From Oscillospiraceae bacterium (GTDB lineage Bacteria; Bacillota; Clostridia; Oscillospirales; Oscillospiraceae): DNA of 50,831 nt. The stretch is from contig WQWC01000009.1 of assembly GCA_009785525.1 (NCBI GenBank), positions 1-50,831 of the forward strand. Direction: 5' to 3'. Below are positions 1 to 7,921 of the stretch, in pieces (positions within the stretch are counted from its first letter, which is position 1; the number at the start of each line of letters is the position of its first letter). The translations under genes and the position numbers were made by a program. Under the pieces are notes generated by a model. That model was not told the origin of the DNA, did no database searches, and saw nothing but the letters and a program-made list of their open reading frames with translations.

Positions 1-768
1 CCGCGCTTCTGCTTCCAGTGTAAAGGTTTTGATTTCTACCTGCCCGGAAAAATACTCCTCAACACGGGCGTTAAACACCCCCATTGAGCTTTGGCGGGCA
101 GCAAAGTACGCATTACTCTTCGTACTGACAATCGCTGTGATGACAAGTCCAACAAAAATGGCACCCAATGCGACAAGCGTCAAAATCCAATTGATCCTGA
201 ACATAAAGATCAACGCGCCTGTAATGGTGACGAAAGATGTGAACAAACGCATGATCGCATTTCTCATTATTTCATTCACCTGCTCCAAGTCATTGGTTAC
301 ACGGCTTTGGATCTCGCCTTTTTTATGACTGTCGTAAAACTTCAGGGGCACCTTTGCAAGCTTCTCGCTCAGTCTCTCACGCAGAGACAACACCAGTTTT
401 TGTGATACGTCCGCCATCAAAAATTCCTGGATATAGGTAAACAAGGCGCCGATAAGATATATTGCTGCAAGCATCAGCACATACTCAGACAGCAGGGAAA
501 GATTGATATTTATAGCACCAATACTCAATACGGCAGGCATCAGTCCGTCGAAGATGACGTTAATCGCATTGGCGAAAATCTGCGGTGCCCATAAGTTAAT
601 CAATACGCCAGCGATCGCACAGAGCATGGCTGCGCCCAACCGCCATTTTTGCGGGGAAAGGGTTTTTATCATGCGGCGAATGGTTTTCCGGCTGTCTTTT
701 GCCTTATCGGTAGACATTCCATCACTGGAGCTGCCCATGACATCATAATTATTATTTTCCGAGCTCAT
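1..768 (-). CDS. ABC exporter permease/ATPase, second subunit (partial)
   Basis: N-terminal 256 codons of an ABC-type exporter half-transporter; the rest, including the whole ATPase domain, lies beyond the left edge. The visible part is a polar N-terminus of about 40 residues followed by transmembrane helices of the type I exporter fold (for example LINLWAPQIFANAIN and YVLMLAAIYLIGALFTYI) and the coupling-helix region KFYDSHKKGEIQSRVTND, typical of the family. ATG at 768 overlaps the end of the upstream ABC gene by 17 bp and its SD (GGAGG) lies inside that gene, so the two subunits are translationally coupled. It is expected to form a heterodimer with the product of 752-2491 and, by family knowledge, to supply the catalytic ATP site. 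Substrate unknown, probably a drug or lipid. Confidence 0.9.
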   Translation of the reverse strand, partial: MSSENNNYDVMGSSSDGMSTDKAKDSRKTIRRMIKTLSPQKWRLGAAMLCAIAGVLINLWAPQIFANAINVIFDGLMPAVLSIGAININLSLLSEYVLMLAAIYLIGALFTYIQEFLMADVSQKLVLSLRERLSEKLAKVPLKFYDSHKKGEIQSRVTNDLEQVNEIMRNAIMRLFTSFVTITGALIFMFRINWILTLVALGAIFVGLVITAIVSTKSNAYFAARQSSMGVFNARVEEYFSGQVEIKTFTLEAEAR

Positions 769-2491
769 TAGTTAGCTCCTCCTCACTTAACTGAGATTTT
801 GCAATTTCCAAATAGACCTCACAGTTTTCCAACAACGCTTTGTGCGTTCCGCGGCCAACGATTTCGCCCTCATCCACGACAAGTATCTGATCCGCGTCCA
901 TTATGGTAGTTATGCGCTGAGCCACAGTGATTACAATAGAGTCTTGCGTTACCTCTTTCAAAGCGCGGCGCAGGGCGGCATCGGTTTTTAAATCCAGCGC
1001 GGAAAAACTGTCGTCGAAGATGTAGATATCCGGCTTCTTCATCAGCATCCGGGCGATGGATAGTCTCTGCCGCTGTCCGCCGGAGAAATTGCGTCCGCTT
1101 TGGACGACTTCGGCTTCAAACTGATCTTCACGCTCATCAATAAAATCTTCCGCCTGGGCGATATGCACCGCCTGCTGCATATCTTCCAACGTGGCGTCTT
1201 TGTTACCGTGCCGCAGATTATCTGCGATGGTTCCGCTGAACAGGAACGCCCGCTGCGGCACGAACCCGATTTTTGCCCGCAATTCTCTCTGCGGCAAATC
1301 TTTTATGTTGATGCCGTTTAGCATGATTTCTCCGCTTGTTGTATCCAGCAGTCGCGGAATCAACCGAGCTATCGTGCTTTTTCCGGAGCCTGTGCCGCCG
1401 ATGATGGCCGTTGTGGTTCCGGCTTCACACTCAAAATTCAGATTATGCAGCACAGGATTTTCCGCGTCTTTGTATCGGAAACTTACATCTTTAAAGCTAA
1501 GTTCCAGCTTAGTGCCATCTTTGATGTGCGCTGTTCCATCTGTGATTTCCGGATTGTATTCCAACACCTCACGAATACGGGCGGCGCACACCTTGGCACG
1601 TGGAATATATATACCGACAAACACTGCCATCAATACATACATCAAGATGTTCATGCCATACTCCAGCACAGCGGTAATATCACCGATCTGCATGTCTCCG
1701 CTGTTGACCCTGATTCCGCCAAACCAGACAATCGCAACGGTTCCAAGACTCATAAACAGCATAACGACAGGCATTATAGCGGCAAAAATGCGGTTGATCC
1801 TGATATTCAGTCCGGCAAAACGCTTAAATGAAGTATCCATGCTTTCCCGTTCCAGTGTGGTACGGTTGAAAGCCCGTACTACACGGATACCTGAAATAAA
1901 CTGAGCCACCCGGTCATTGATTTTATCCAGCCCTTTTTGAATTTCAGAAAACAGCGGAAAAACCCGTGCAGCAACCAACCCGGCAACCACTAACAGAAGC
2001 ACAGACGAAATCAAAAGGATTAACGCCATATATGGGTCGCTCCTGAATGACAGAATTAGCCCTACTACTAACACGAACGGTGCGGGCAGCAACATTTCAA
2101 ACGTCATGCTGAGTGTGGTTTGCAGCTGCTCAATATCATTGGTTGCCCTTGTGATAAGGGACGAAGAGGAAAAGTGACCAAAGTCCTGATAGGACAGCTG
2201 CTGGGTATGCTCGAACAATCGTTTACGCGTATTTTTGGCAAACAGCGTGGCAACCCAGGCCGAGTAGTATGTACCCAACACAGACGCAATCCCCGATAAA
2301 ATGGCCACACCTAACATCAGTGCGCCGACTGACAGCACATAGTCTCGATCTCCCATCATCACACCGTTGTTGATAATTCTGGCAGTTAGGCGCGGCAGAT
2401 ACATAGTTCCGGCGATTTGAAGGGTGATAAATACAATCAGTAACAGAACTTTAAGTTTCCCAAGCCGTGCTTGCCTAAATAATTTCAGCAT
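752..2491 (-). CDS. Heterodimeric ABC exporter subunit with degenerate ATP site
   Basis: 579-residue half-transporter with six predicted transmembrane helices (residues about 15-300) and a C-terminal ATPase. Walker A is GGTGSGKST (about residue 361), the signature is SGGQRQR (about 469), and Walker B is IYIFDDSFSALD (about 490). The residue after the Walker B Asp is Asp where active ATPases have the catalytic Glu, and the switch position reads VAQRITT, with Gln for the usual His. These are the hallmarks of the non-catalytic partner in heterodimeric exporters such as TM287/288 and LmrC/LmrD. It lies between a TetR gene (3 bp gap) and its partner (17 bp overlap), so the three genes form one operon, probably a self-regulated multidrug exporter. 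Substrate cannot be read from the sequence. Confidence 0.93.
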   Translation of the reverse strand: MLKLFRQARLGKLKVLLLIVFITLQIAGTMYLPRLTARIINNGVMMGDRDYVLSVGALMLGVAILSGIASVLGTYYSAWVATLFAKNTRKRLFEHTQQLSYQDFGHFSSSSLITRATNDIEQLQTTLSMTFEMLLPAPFVLVVGLILSFRSDPYMALILLISSVLLLVVAGLVAARVFPLFSEIQKGLDKINDRVAQFISGIRVVRAFNRTTLERESMDTSFKRFAGLNIRINRIFAAIMPVVMLFMSLGTVAIVWFGGIRVNSGDMQIGDITAVLEYGMNILMYVLMAVFVGIYIPRAKVCAARIREVLEYNPEITDGTAHIKDGTKLELSFKDVSFRYKDAENPVLHNLNFECEAGTTTAIIGGTGSGKSTIARLIPRLLDTTSGEIMLNGINIKDLPQRELRAKIGFVPQRAFLFSGTIADNLRHGNKDATLEDMQQAVHIAQAEDFIDEREDQFEAEVVQSGRNFSGGQRQRLSIARMLMKKPDIYIFDDSFSALDLKTDAALRRALKEVTQDSIVITVAQRITTIMDADQILVVDEGEIVGRGTHKALLENCEVYLEIAKSQLSEEELTNELGK

Positions 2492-2494
2492 ATT

Positions 2495-3121
2495 TTAAAT
2501 TGTCTCCCTATAAAATGTTTTTTGCGTCAAATCCAAGCACTGATAGAAGTCAGCTACCAGCGCATCTACCTTATCCGGTGAGCCGGCATTCAACAGCGCT
2601 TCCAAAAATCCTTCGGTCGTCCAGGAAACGAACTTGCAGATTAACTGCGGGTCAACGTCCGACTTTAGCTGCGTAAAATCTGTTCCGCCCATCAGCATAT
2701 TGTCATAATGGGCTTGTTCAGCAATAAAGCCTTGCGCGATATCCTCCGCTACCTCCGGGTCAGTTTCATAATACAAGCTGGTCATGAAACTGATCAGTGC
2801 TGGATATTCCTTGAGTGCGGCCACCTGGATACCCGTTATGATTTTCAGCTTCTCAAAAAAATCGGTGATATCGGGTGTAATCCGATCCTCAACAGCCCGA
2901 ACTAAACGGATATGACTTACCTCCATCAAATAAAAGTACAGTGTCTTTTTGCTGCCGAAATAATAGGTAATCATGCCCTTTGTGGTACCGCCCTCTAAAG
3001 CGATATCGCCTATTGACGCCTTCCGATAACCCTGCCGCCCGAACACCTTGAATGCGGCATTGATGATATGATCCTGTTTCTCGGCCCGAAGTTTAAAGAA
3101 ATTCTCCAGTGCTATTGACAT
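2495..3121 (-). CDS. TetR/AcrR family transcriptional regulator
   Basis: 208 residues. The N-terminal helix-turn-helix (about residues 15-62) is the TetR type: IINAAFKVFGRQGYRKASIGDIA, then TKGMITYYFGSKKTLYFYLM with the diagnostic YYFGSK recognition-helix ending. The remaining 145 residues are a helical ligand/dimer domain with no recognisable ligand signature. ATG at 3121 is preceded by AAAGGAGG at good spacing. It is the first gene of the operon with the two ABC subunits, the usual arrangement for a repressor that senses the exporter substrate. A perfect 9-bp inverted repeat lies over its promoter, which suggests autorepression. Confidence 0.93.
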   Translation of the reverse strand: MSIALENFFKLRAEKQDHIINAAFKVFGRQGYRKASIGDIALEGGTTKGMITYYFGSKKTLYFYLMEVSHIRLVRAVEDRITPDITDFFEKLKIITGIQVAALKEYPALISFMTSLYYETDPEVAEDIAQGFIAEQAHYDNMLMGGTDFTQLKSDVDPQLICKFVSWTTEGFLEALLNAGSPDKVDALVADFYQCLDLTQKTFYRETI

Positions 3122-3195
3122 TGCCGACGACCTCCTTTATCCAAATTGCGCGATTCAATTTGTGCCGTCCATTTCGCATTTTACGAATCGTCTAT

Positions 3196-3230
3196 ATAAT
3201 AAACTATTGCTTCCATCGTGTCAATAGTTT
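3196..3230 (-). promoter_or_regulatory. Promoter with overlapping TetR-type operator
   Basis: On the minus strand TTGACA (3219-3224) and TATTAT (3196-3201) are exactly 17 bp apart, a strong sigma-70-type promoter for the tetR-ABC operon. A perfect inverted repeat AAACTATTG-N12-CAATAGTTT (3201-3230) covers the spacer and the -35 box and touches the -10 box. Position and symmetry fit a TetR dimer operator that blocks RNA polymerase; that the neighbouring TetR binds it is inference. Confidence 0.75.
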
Positions 3231-3239
3231 TTTGAGCAA

Positions 3240-3331
3240 ATAAAATAAGAAAAGAAAACGGCGTAAATAAACTACACCGTTTTCAATCACAAAACTTTTC
3301 GTATGGGAGTGCGGCCGACCGCACTCCTTTT
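3240..3331 (-). terminator. Terminator of the SDR gene, with a second hairpin
   Basis: Just past the SDR stop (3338) are two hairpins. The far one, GAAAACGG/CCGTTTTC with an inner GTA/TAC (3254-3284), is followed on the minus strand by a T-rich tract, as in an intrinsic terminator. The near one is a perfect 9-bp stem GGAGTGCGG-ccga-CCGCACTCC (3306-3327) with a T4 run on the plus strand only. Together they close the SDR transcript before the divergent tetR promoter region. Confidence 0.65.
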
Positions 3332-3337
3332 CATGTG

Positions 3338-4273
3338 TTATTTCTTTTCCAGCGCCGGGACTTGGCTCTGTTGGTCAAAAATCTCGTTATAAACCAGCAT
3401 TGGGAATATCTCGGCGTACTTCGGATTTGGCACTTCGTCCGGGAACGCACGGAGCATTGCGTTGCCGCGGGATTCAACGCCTTTTTTGAACTCCACGTGC
3501 GTCAGTATGTACAGGTCGCCGCGTTTTACGCCGCGCAAAACACGCTCACCGGCATCGTCGGGAGAGCGGAAGAGTTCCGCGACAGCCGCGAACGGATTGG
3601 GTTCGCCCTCTTTTGGAGGCGGCGGCGGTGGGGGAGGAGCTTTCATATCGTCGCCAAGGTGCGCCGCTGATACTTCGCGCGACGATCTGCCGAGGTTTGT
3701 TTGGAACGCGCCGGGGCAGAACACGCTGGCGCCGATGTTTGTGTCTTTAAGATCCATCGCAAGCGTTTCCATAATTGCGACCACAGCCTGTTTTGTGACG
3801 TTATACAATCCGCAGCCGGGGACAGCGATGAGTCCGGCTTTTGACGATGTGCTGACAATATGGCTGCTCTCACCATGTTTAAGCATACGCGGCACGATTG
3901 TCTGGACGCCGTTTAAAACAGCGGTCAGGTTTACATCGATAGCGAGGTCGGTTTCTTTTGGCGTAACTTCCCACAGCGGGCCGCCGGCGCAGCCTATACC
4001 GGCATTGTTAACCAGCAGATGCAGGTTGCCGAACTTGGCCTCTGCCTCATCAGCGGCTTTGATATACGCCGCGCGGTCAGTGACATCAAGCTTCAGGCAA
4101 AGCGCCGGCCAGTTGTTTTCTTTAAAGATCGCAGCCGCCTCGTCAAGCGCGTCCTGACGCATATCGACAATGACGACGTTCATCCCGTCTTTGGCACAGG
4201 CTTTGGCTATCCCCAAGCCGATTCCGGACGCCCCGCCGGTAATAAATGCGGTTTTCCCTTTTAGATTTTCCAA
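3338..4273 (-). CDS. SDR family NAD(P)-dependent oxidoreductase
   Basis: Classical short-chain dehydrogenase, 311 residues from the chosen start. It has the TGGASGIGLG nucleotide-binding loop (about residues 12-21), LLVNNAGIG (about 90), the catalytic serine region STSS and the YNVTK catalytic Tyr-Lys pair. A GTG at 4282 overlaps the SD itself, whereas TTG at 4273 has AGGAG eight bases upstream, so TTG is preferred. The C-terminal third is longer than usual (family about 250 residues) and carries an octa-proline run near residue 217 followed by an acidic/polar linker; the tail FPMLVYNEIFDQQSQ is also extra. Substrate unknown; alcohol/ketone or steroid-like substrates are common in this family. 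It is transcribed alone. Confidence 0.9.
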   Translation of the reverse strand: MENLKGKTAFITGGASGIGLGIAKACAKDGMNVVIVDMRQDALDEAAAIFKENNWPALCLKLDVTDRAAYIKAADEAEAKFGNLHLLVNNAGIGCAGGPLWEVTPKETDLAIDVNLTAVLNGVQTIVPRMLKHGESSHIVSTSSKAGLIAVPGCGLYNVTKQAVVAIMETLAMDLKDTNIGASVFCPGAFQTNLGRSSREVSAAHLGDDMKAPPPPPPPPKEGEPNPFAAVAELFRSPDDAGERVLRGVKRGDLYILTHVEFKKGVESRGNAMLRAFPDEVPNPKYAEIFPMLVYNEIFDQQSQVPALEKK

Positions 4274-4349
4274 AGTGTTCACTCCTTCTAAAATATTTAT
4301 GGTGGCATTATATCACATCCGCATATTCGGTGTATAGAGAAGATTTTAA

Positions 4350-4380
4350 AATAAAAAAGCCGCCCAAGATTGAGCGGCTT
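4350..4380 (-). terminator. Intrinsic terminator after the SH3 protein gene
   Basis: On the minus strand a 7-bp stem AAGCCGC/GCGGCTT (4357-4363 with 4374-4380) is followed directly by TTTTTTATTTT. It lies 17 bp past the stop at 4397. Confidence 0.85.
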
Positions 4381-4396
4381 CCCTGATATTTTAATG

Positions 4397-5497
4397 TTAC
4401 CGGCTGGCGTTCCAAGCCTCTCTGACGGCGTTGTTCAAATCTCTCTGATATGTCTGGCTCCTTGTCCTGGTTCCGTAGAAATGCAGGCACAGATGGCCGT
4501 TCATGCCGTTGCCGGAGATTGTGCTGACGTCGTGGGGCATTCCGTTGAGGGCTGCCGCTATTGTACGATCACCTATAGTTACCCAGACAGGGCGGGGGGC
4601 CCAGGCCCAGACACCGTTGCGGGAGCGTAAGATTGCATCCGTGTCCGCCTGTGTAGGCGGTTCAACATCGGCGTGTCCGCCAATACCATATCCGCCGATA
4701 GAGAAACTTTGTAAGTAAAAAGATATACCGGTCCGCACATCAACCACCCGCATCGGGACGCCGTTTCGTATAATCGTCCTGGCGATTGACCATTCCAAAA
4801 ACTCAACATTGCCGGCACCTGCGGTCAAAAACTCTGACATAACATAGCCGGTAGAGCCGTTTTGTCTGACATTTGACCAGCCGTCTTGCCTCTGCATCAA
4901 CACTTCAACAGTGGTTCCGGTGTTCAGTACCCTGATTATATCCGCATCAGTCGATGGGCTGCTTCTGAAATTGACACCGGTGGTCGTCCTGAAAATAGAG
5001 GGAGTCTGTGCTTGTGCAACCGGAGCAGCATTTTGGCCGGCAAAGGCGAGGAAATCTGACCTGATATAGCCGGTAGAGCCGTTTTGCCTGACATTTGACC
5101 AACCGTCCGGGTCGTGCCGCAACACTTCAACGGCGGTTCCGTAGTTGACTGCCCGCAATACATCAGCATCGGTCGATGGGCCGGTTCTCATATTAACTCC
5201 GGCAGTTGTCCGGAAATTTGCGGTGGTTCCGGAAGGAATCGCCAGAAAGTCTGATCTTATGTATCCGGTACTGCCGTTTATTCTGACTCTTGACCAGTCT
5301 GCCGGATCATGGTTAATCATTTCAACGGAGACACCAGTGTCAACTGTCCTGATAACACTATCATCAGTCGATGGTCCTGATCTTAAATTAACCCCGCTGG
5401 TGGTGCGGAAGTCAGCGGCCAGCGCCATCTGTGCCAAGCCGATAAACAAGGCACATGCTATAATTACACTAAATATTCTTTTAGAACTGGATTTCAC
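4397..5497 (-). CDS. Secreted protein with three SH3b domains and a novel C-terminal domain
   Basis: 366 residues, GTG start at 5497 with AAGGGGA upstream. A Sec signal peptide (KR, hydrophobic core, cleavage near ALA-ADF, residue 28) is followed by three near-identical bacterial SH3 repeats at about 29-87, 94-151 and 168-225, each with the pattern GVNxRSxPSTD...DGWSxVRxNGSTGYI. Such repeats usually bind cell-wall peptides. Residues 230-366 form a separate domain with several conserved-looking His/Asp (GGHADVEPP, NGMPHD, NGMNGHLCLHFYGTR). I do not recognise its enzyme class; the His-rich layout would suit a metal-dependent wall hydrolase, but that is inference. Monocistronic, with its own promoter and terminator. 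Confidence 0.88.
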   Translation of the reverse strand: MKSSSKRIFSVIIACALFIGLAQMALAADFRTTSGVNLRSGPSTDDSVIRTVDTGVSVEMINHDPADWSRVRINGSTGYIRSDFLAIPSGTTANFRTTAGVNMRTGPSTDADVLRAVNYGTAVEVLRHDPDGWSNVRQNGSTGYIRSDFLAFAGQNAAPVAQAQTPSIFRTTTGVNFRSSPSTDADIIRVLNTGTTVEVLMQRQDGWSNVRQNGSTGYVMSEFLTAGAGNVEFLEWSIARTIIRNGVPMRVVDVRTGISFYLQSFSIGGYGIGGHADVEPPTQADTDAILRSRNGVWAWAPRPVWVTIGDRTIAAALNGMPHDVSTISGNGMNGHLCLHFYGTRTRSQTYQRDLNNAVREAWNASR

Positions 5498-5533
5498 AGA
5501 TAAATTCCCCTTCTTCGATTGGTTGTGACAGTA

Positions 5534-5562
5534 AGCATAGCAAAAAAAAAGTGCGTTGTCAA
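5534..5562 (-). promoter_or_regulatory. Promoter of the SH3-domain protein gene
   Basis: Minus-strand TTGACA (5557-5562) and TATGCT (5534-5539) are 17 bp apart, with TGC just before the -10 (extended -10). The spacer contains a run of nine T. The start codon lies 37 bp downstream of the -10. Confidence 0.7.
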
Positions 5563-5610
5563 CCCTTTTTGTAATTCTTTCGTAACTTTTTTGTAACTAT
5601 GTCGAAATAT

Positions 5611-5662
5611 CGGGGACGGCCCCCCTTTCACTTTCATGCGTGAAGGGGGCTTTGGACGGGGG
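5611..5662. repeat. Dispersed palindromic repeat, copy A
   Basis: Imperfect hairpin CCCCCTTTCAC...GTGAAGGGGG (5621-5649) followed by CTTTGGACGGGGGC. The right half matches copy B (6601-6652) and copy C (44313-44346), which share the string AAGGGGGCTTTGGACGAGG with a few changes. It lies between two minus-strand genes and may end transcription of the lipoprotein gene, but no T tract follows. Confidence 0.6.
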
Positions 5663-5666
5663 CTAC

Positions 5667-6530
5667 TTATAGGTTATCTGTTTCTTCTTGAACGACAGAA
5701 GTATTTGCTTTTTTCTTTCGGCATCTGCGCACAATTAACACGATGATAACAGTAGTGCCAACGCAGGCGATTATGGGAACACCAACTACTACAGGGATCC
5801 ATAATCTCATAGGGATACCTAGCCGGTTTAGCAGACGTCTTAAGAGCGGTATGGGACGCATGGGATGGCCATGCCCATCTAAGCGATATCTTTCAAGACT
5901 TTCTGCAAATTGAATAAACTCACCCAGCTCGTCAAGCGTTATCCTATAAAGCGAATGGTGGGTCATATTACTAAAAGAAACATATGAGTGTGTAGGGTAC
6001 TGAGTGGTTTTGGAACCAAACATAGAAAAATACAAAAGCCCGTATTCATCGGTTTGATAAGCACGCATATGGACGCAGAAGTCGGGATACGTTTCCGGTT
6101 CAAGGGTGAACGTCCGGTTGGGGATATGGTTGAGCAAAAAGAAGTAGAGATAATTATCGTACGTTAACTCTTCAAAAGGGCTGTCGTCACGCCCTTCTGT
6201 AACAATCGAACTTACCAAAACAGGCGAGAAGTTATTCATAATGTTGAGAAACTCTGTCGCATGTGAGTACGAGATAGTCGCTCGATACTGTACATGGTGA
6301 TATATGCCGCGATAGAGGCGATGTTCGAAACCTTCACTAAAGACAAAAGAAGCCCATCTAGTTTCAAAATCGTAAGGTGTGAGGATAAACATGCCATCGT
6401 TAAAGGGTAAAACAGTATGTTCTTGCCCGTGCTCAATGCTAGGGTCGCAGAAATCAGGCCCGCCGGAGCAGCCGCTAAGCAAGACAAAAACTACAGTTAT
6501 GCACAGAACAATCAACAACTTACGCTTCAT
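5667..6530 (-). CDS. Lipoprotein with C-terminal membrane anchor, unknown function
   Basis: 287 residues, ATG at 6530 with GGAGGTGG upstream. The N-terminus is a lipoprotein signal with lipobox LSGC (Cys about 21). The body (residues 25-225) has no domain I recognise. Near the C-terminus is a single long hydrophobic helix IPVVVGVPIIACVGTTVIIV followed by a basic stretch RRCRKKK and an acidic tail. The protein would thus be lipid-anchored at one end and cross the membrane near the other, an unusual topology. No neighbour suggests a function. Confidence 0.8.
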   Translation of the reverse strand: MKRKLLIVLCITVVFVLLSGCSGGPDFCDPSIEHGQEHTVLPFNDGMFILTPYDFETRWASFVFSEGFEHRLYRGIYHHVQYRATISYSHATEFLNIMNNFSPVLVSSIVTEGRDDSPFEELTYDNYLYFFLLNHIPNRTFTLEPETYPDFCVHMRAYQTDEYGLLYFSMFGSKTTQYPTHSYVSFSNMTHHSLYRITLDELGEFIQFAESLERYRLDGHGHPMRPIPLLRRLLNRLGIPMRLWIPVVVGVPIIACVGTTVIIVLIVRRCRKKKANTSVVQEETDNL

Positions 6531-6600
6531 CAGCCACCTCCGATCTTCATTGCTCCATATTATAGCACACGCGGGGGGACTATTTCAACCGTCGCGCCGT

Positions 6601-6652
6601 CCCTCGTCCAAAGCCCCCTTCGCGCACGAAGGGGGAAGGGGGATGCCCCCTT
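6601..6652. repeat. Dispersed palindromic repeat, copy B
   Basis: Two adjacent G/C hairpins: CCCCCTTCG-cgca-CGAAGGGGG (perfect 9 bp, 6614-6635) and AAGGGGG-atg-CCCCCTT (6636-6652), preceded by CCCTCGTCCAAAG. In reverse complement it is the best copy of the dispersed element and agrees at 31 of 35 positions with copy C at 44313. It sits between the divergent lipoprotein and M20 genes. Confidence 0.65.
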
Positions 6653-6713
6653 GAATGTACAGCACAAAATATGATATAGTAAACAAAAATTCTTAGCGAA
6701 AGGAACTGCAAAC

Positions 6714-7910
6714 ATGAACAGTCTCGCCGATACAATTCGCGCACTAATCGCGAAATACGATAGCTATTACATATCAACACGGCGTCAGGTGCATGTATTC
6801 GCCGAGACAGGCGGGAATGAATACAAGACAAGCGCGTTTATTGAAAAAGAGCTGATGGAGCTCGGCATTACTGTCGAAAAAGTTTCAAACACCGGCTTAA
6901 TAGGAACGCTTGATACTGGCAGAGCAGGGAAGACTCTTGCGCTGCGGGCGGATATTGATGCGTTGCCGGTTGCGGAGAATCCGTCTAACTTGCGGCGAGG
7001 GCGGGTTTGCGTATCAGAAAATGCCGGATCGGCACACTTGTGCGGACATGACGCACACACGGCGATGTTACTAGGTGCCGCGAAAGTACTGGTGGATATA
7101 CAGAGTTCCCTAACGGGAAAGATTCTTTTCTGCTTCGAGGAAGGGGAGGAGGTCGGCCTCGGCTTCAAGGGGATGGTGGAGACTTTGCGTGCCAAGCAAA
7201 TTGACGCCGTGCTTGCAACGCATGTACTCTCCACGTTTGAGTCCGGGAAGATAAACATCTCCCCAGGCCCCAGGATGGCCGGCGGCAGGATGATTAGAAT
7301 GCGGGTCAACGGCAAGGGTGGGCATGGCTCACGGCCGGATCTTGCGATAAACCCGGTCTATGCTGCCGCTGCGATTGTCGCGAACCTGCCCGGGGCGCTG
7401 CAAAACAAATTAAACCCCGAAAAGCCGGTCACAGTGGGTATAACGGCAATTCAAGGCGGGGAGACTGAGAATGTTTTCCCGGATTACGCGGATATTAAGG
7501 GAACTATGCGCTTTTTTGACGCCAAAGAAGGTGCTAAGGCGGCCGATGTTCTGAAAACAGTGGCCGAAAGCACCGCAAAAATGCTGGGATGCACGATAGA
7601 TTACGACCCATCGTCGGCATGGCTGCTTAAGCCGGTGATAAACGACCGCGCAATTTCCGAACGCGCTGTCAGAGCCATTTCAAAGCTCGGATTAGCCGAC
7701 GCGCTCGCGGAGTGTCCGTTATGGTACGCGTCAGAATCGTTTTCCGCGTATCTTGCCGAATTCCCGGGGGCGCTTGTATTCCTGGGGATCAAAAATGACG
7801 AATATGGCTCCGGTGCGCCGCACCATAATGAGAGGTTCGACGTTGACGAGGCGGTTCTGGCTCTTGGCGTCGCCGCGGCTGTTGGGTTTGTGGTTGAGGA
7901 CGTGATTTAG
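6714..7910 (+). CDS. M20 family amidohydrolase
   Basis: 398 residues, ATG at 6714 with AAAGGA nine bases upstream. M20D-type metallopeptidase/amidohydrolase of the hippurate hydrolase, IAL-hydrolase and N-acyl-amino-acid deacylase group. It shows ALRADIDALPVAE (about 83-95), the metal-binding motif HLCGHDAHTAMLLGAA (about 107-122), FEEGEEVGLGF with the catalytic Glu pair, and the later ATHVLS histidine. The lid/dimer domain follows at about 185-300. Family role: cytoplasmic hydrolysis of an N-acyl or peptide bond using two divalent metals. Exact substrate is not readable. It stands alone and is convergent with the next lipoprotein gene (11 bp between stops). Confidence 0.92.
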   Translation: MNSLADTIRALIAKYDSYYISTRRQVHVFAETGGNEYKTSAFIEKELMELGITVEKVSNTGLIGTLDTGRAGKTLALRADIDALPVAENPSNLRRGRVCVSENAGSAHLCGHDAHTAMLLGAAKVLVDIQSSLTGKILFCFEEGEEVGLGFKGMVETLRAKQIDAVLATHVLSTFESGKINISPGPRMAGGRMIRMRVNGKGGHGSRPDLAINPVYAAAAIVANLPGALQNKLNPEKPVTVGITAIQGGETENVFPDYADIKGTMRFFDAKEGAKAADVLKTVAESTAKMLGCTIDYDPSSAWLLKPVINDRAISERAVRAISKLGLADALAECPLWYASESFSAYLAEFPGALVFLGIKNDEYGSGAPHHNERFDVDEAVLALGVAAAVGFVVEDVI

Positions 7911-7921
7911 GTAAACGCCGG

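Noticed and set aside
3462-4157. 231-codon plus-strand frame opposite the SDR gene
   Set aside because: Shadow of the SDR coding strand; it contains a poly-Gly run that is only the complement of the poly-Pro codons.
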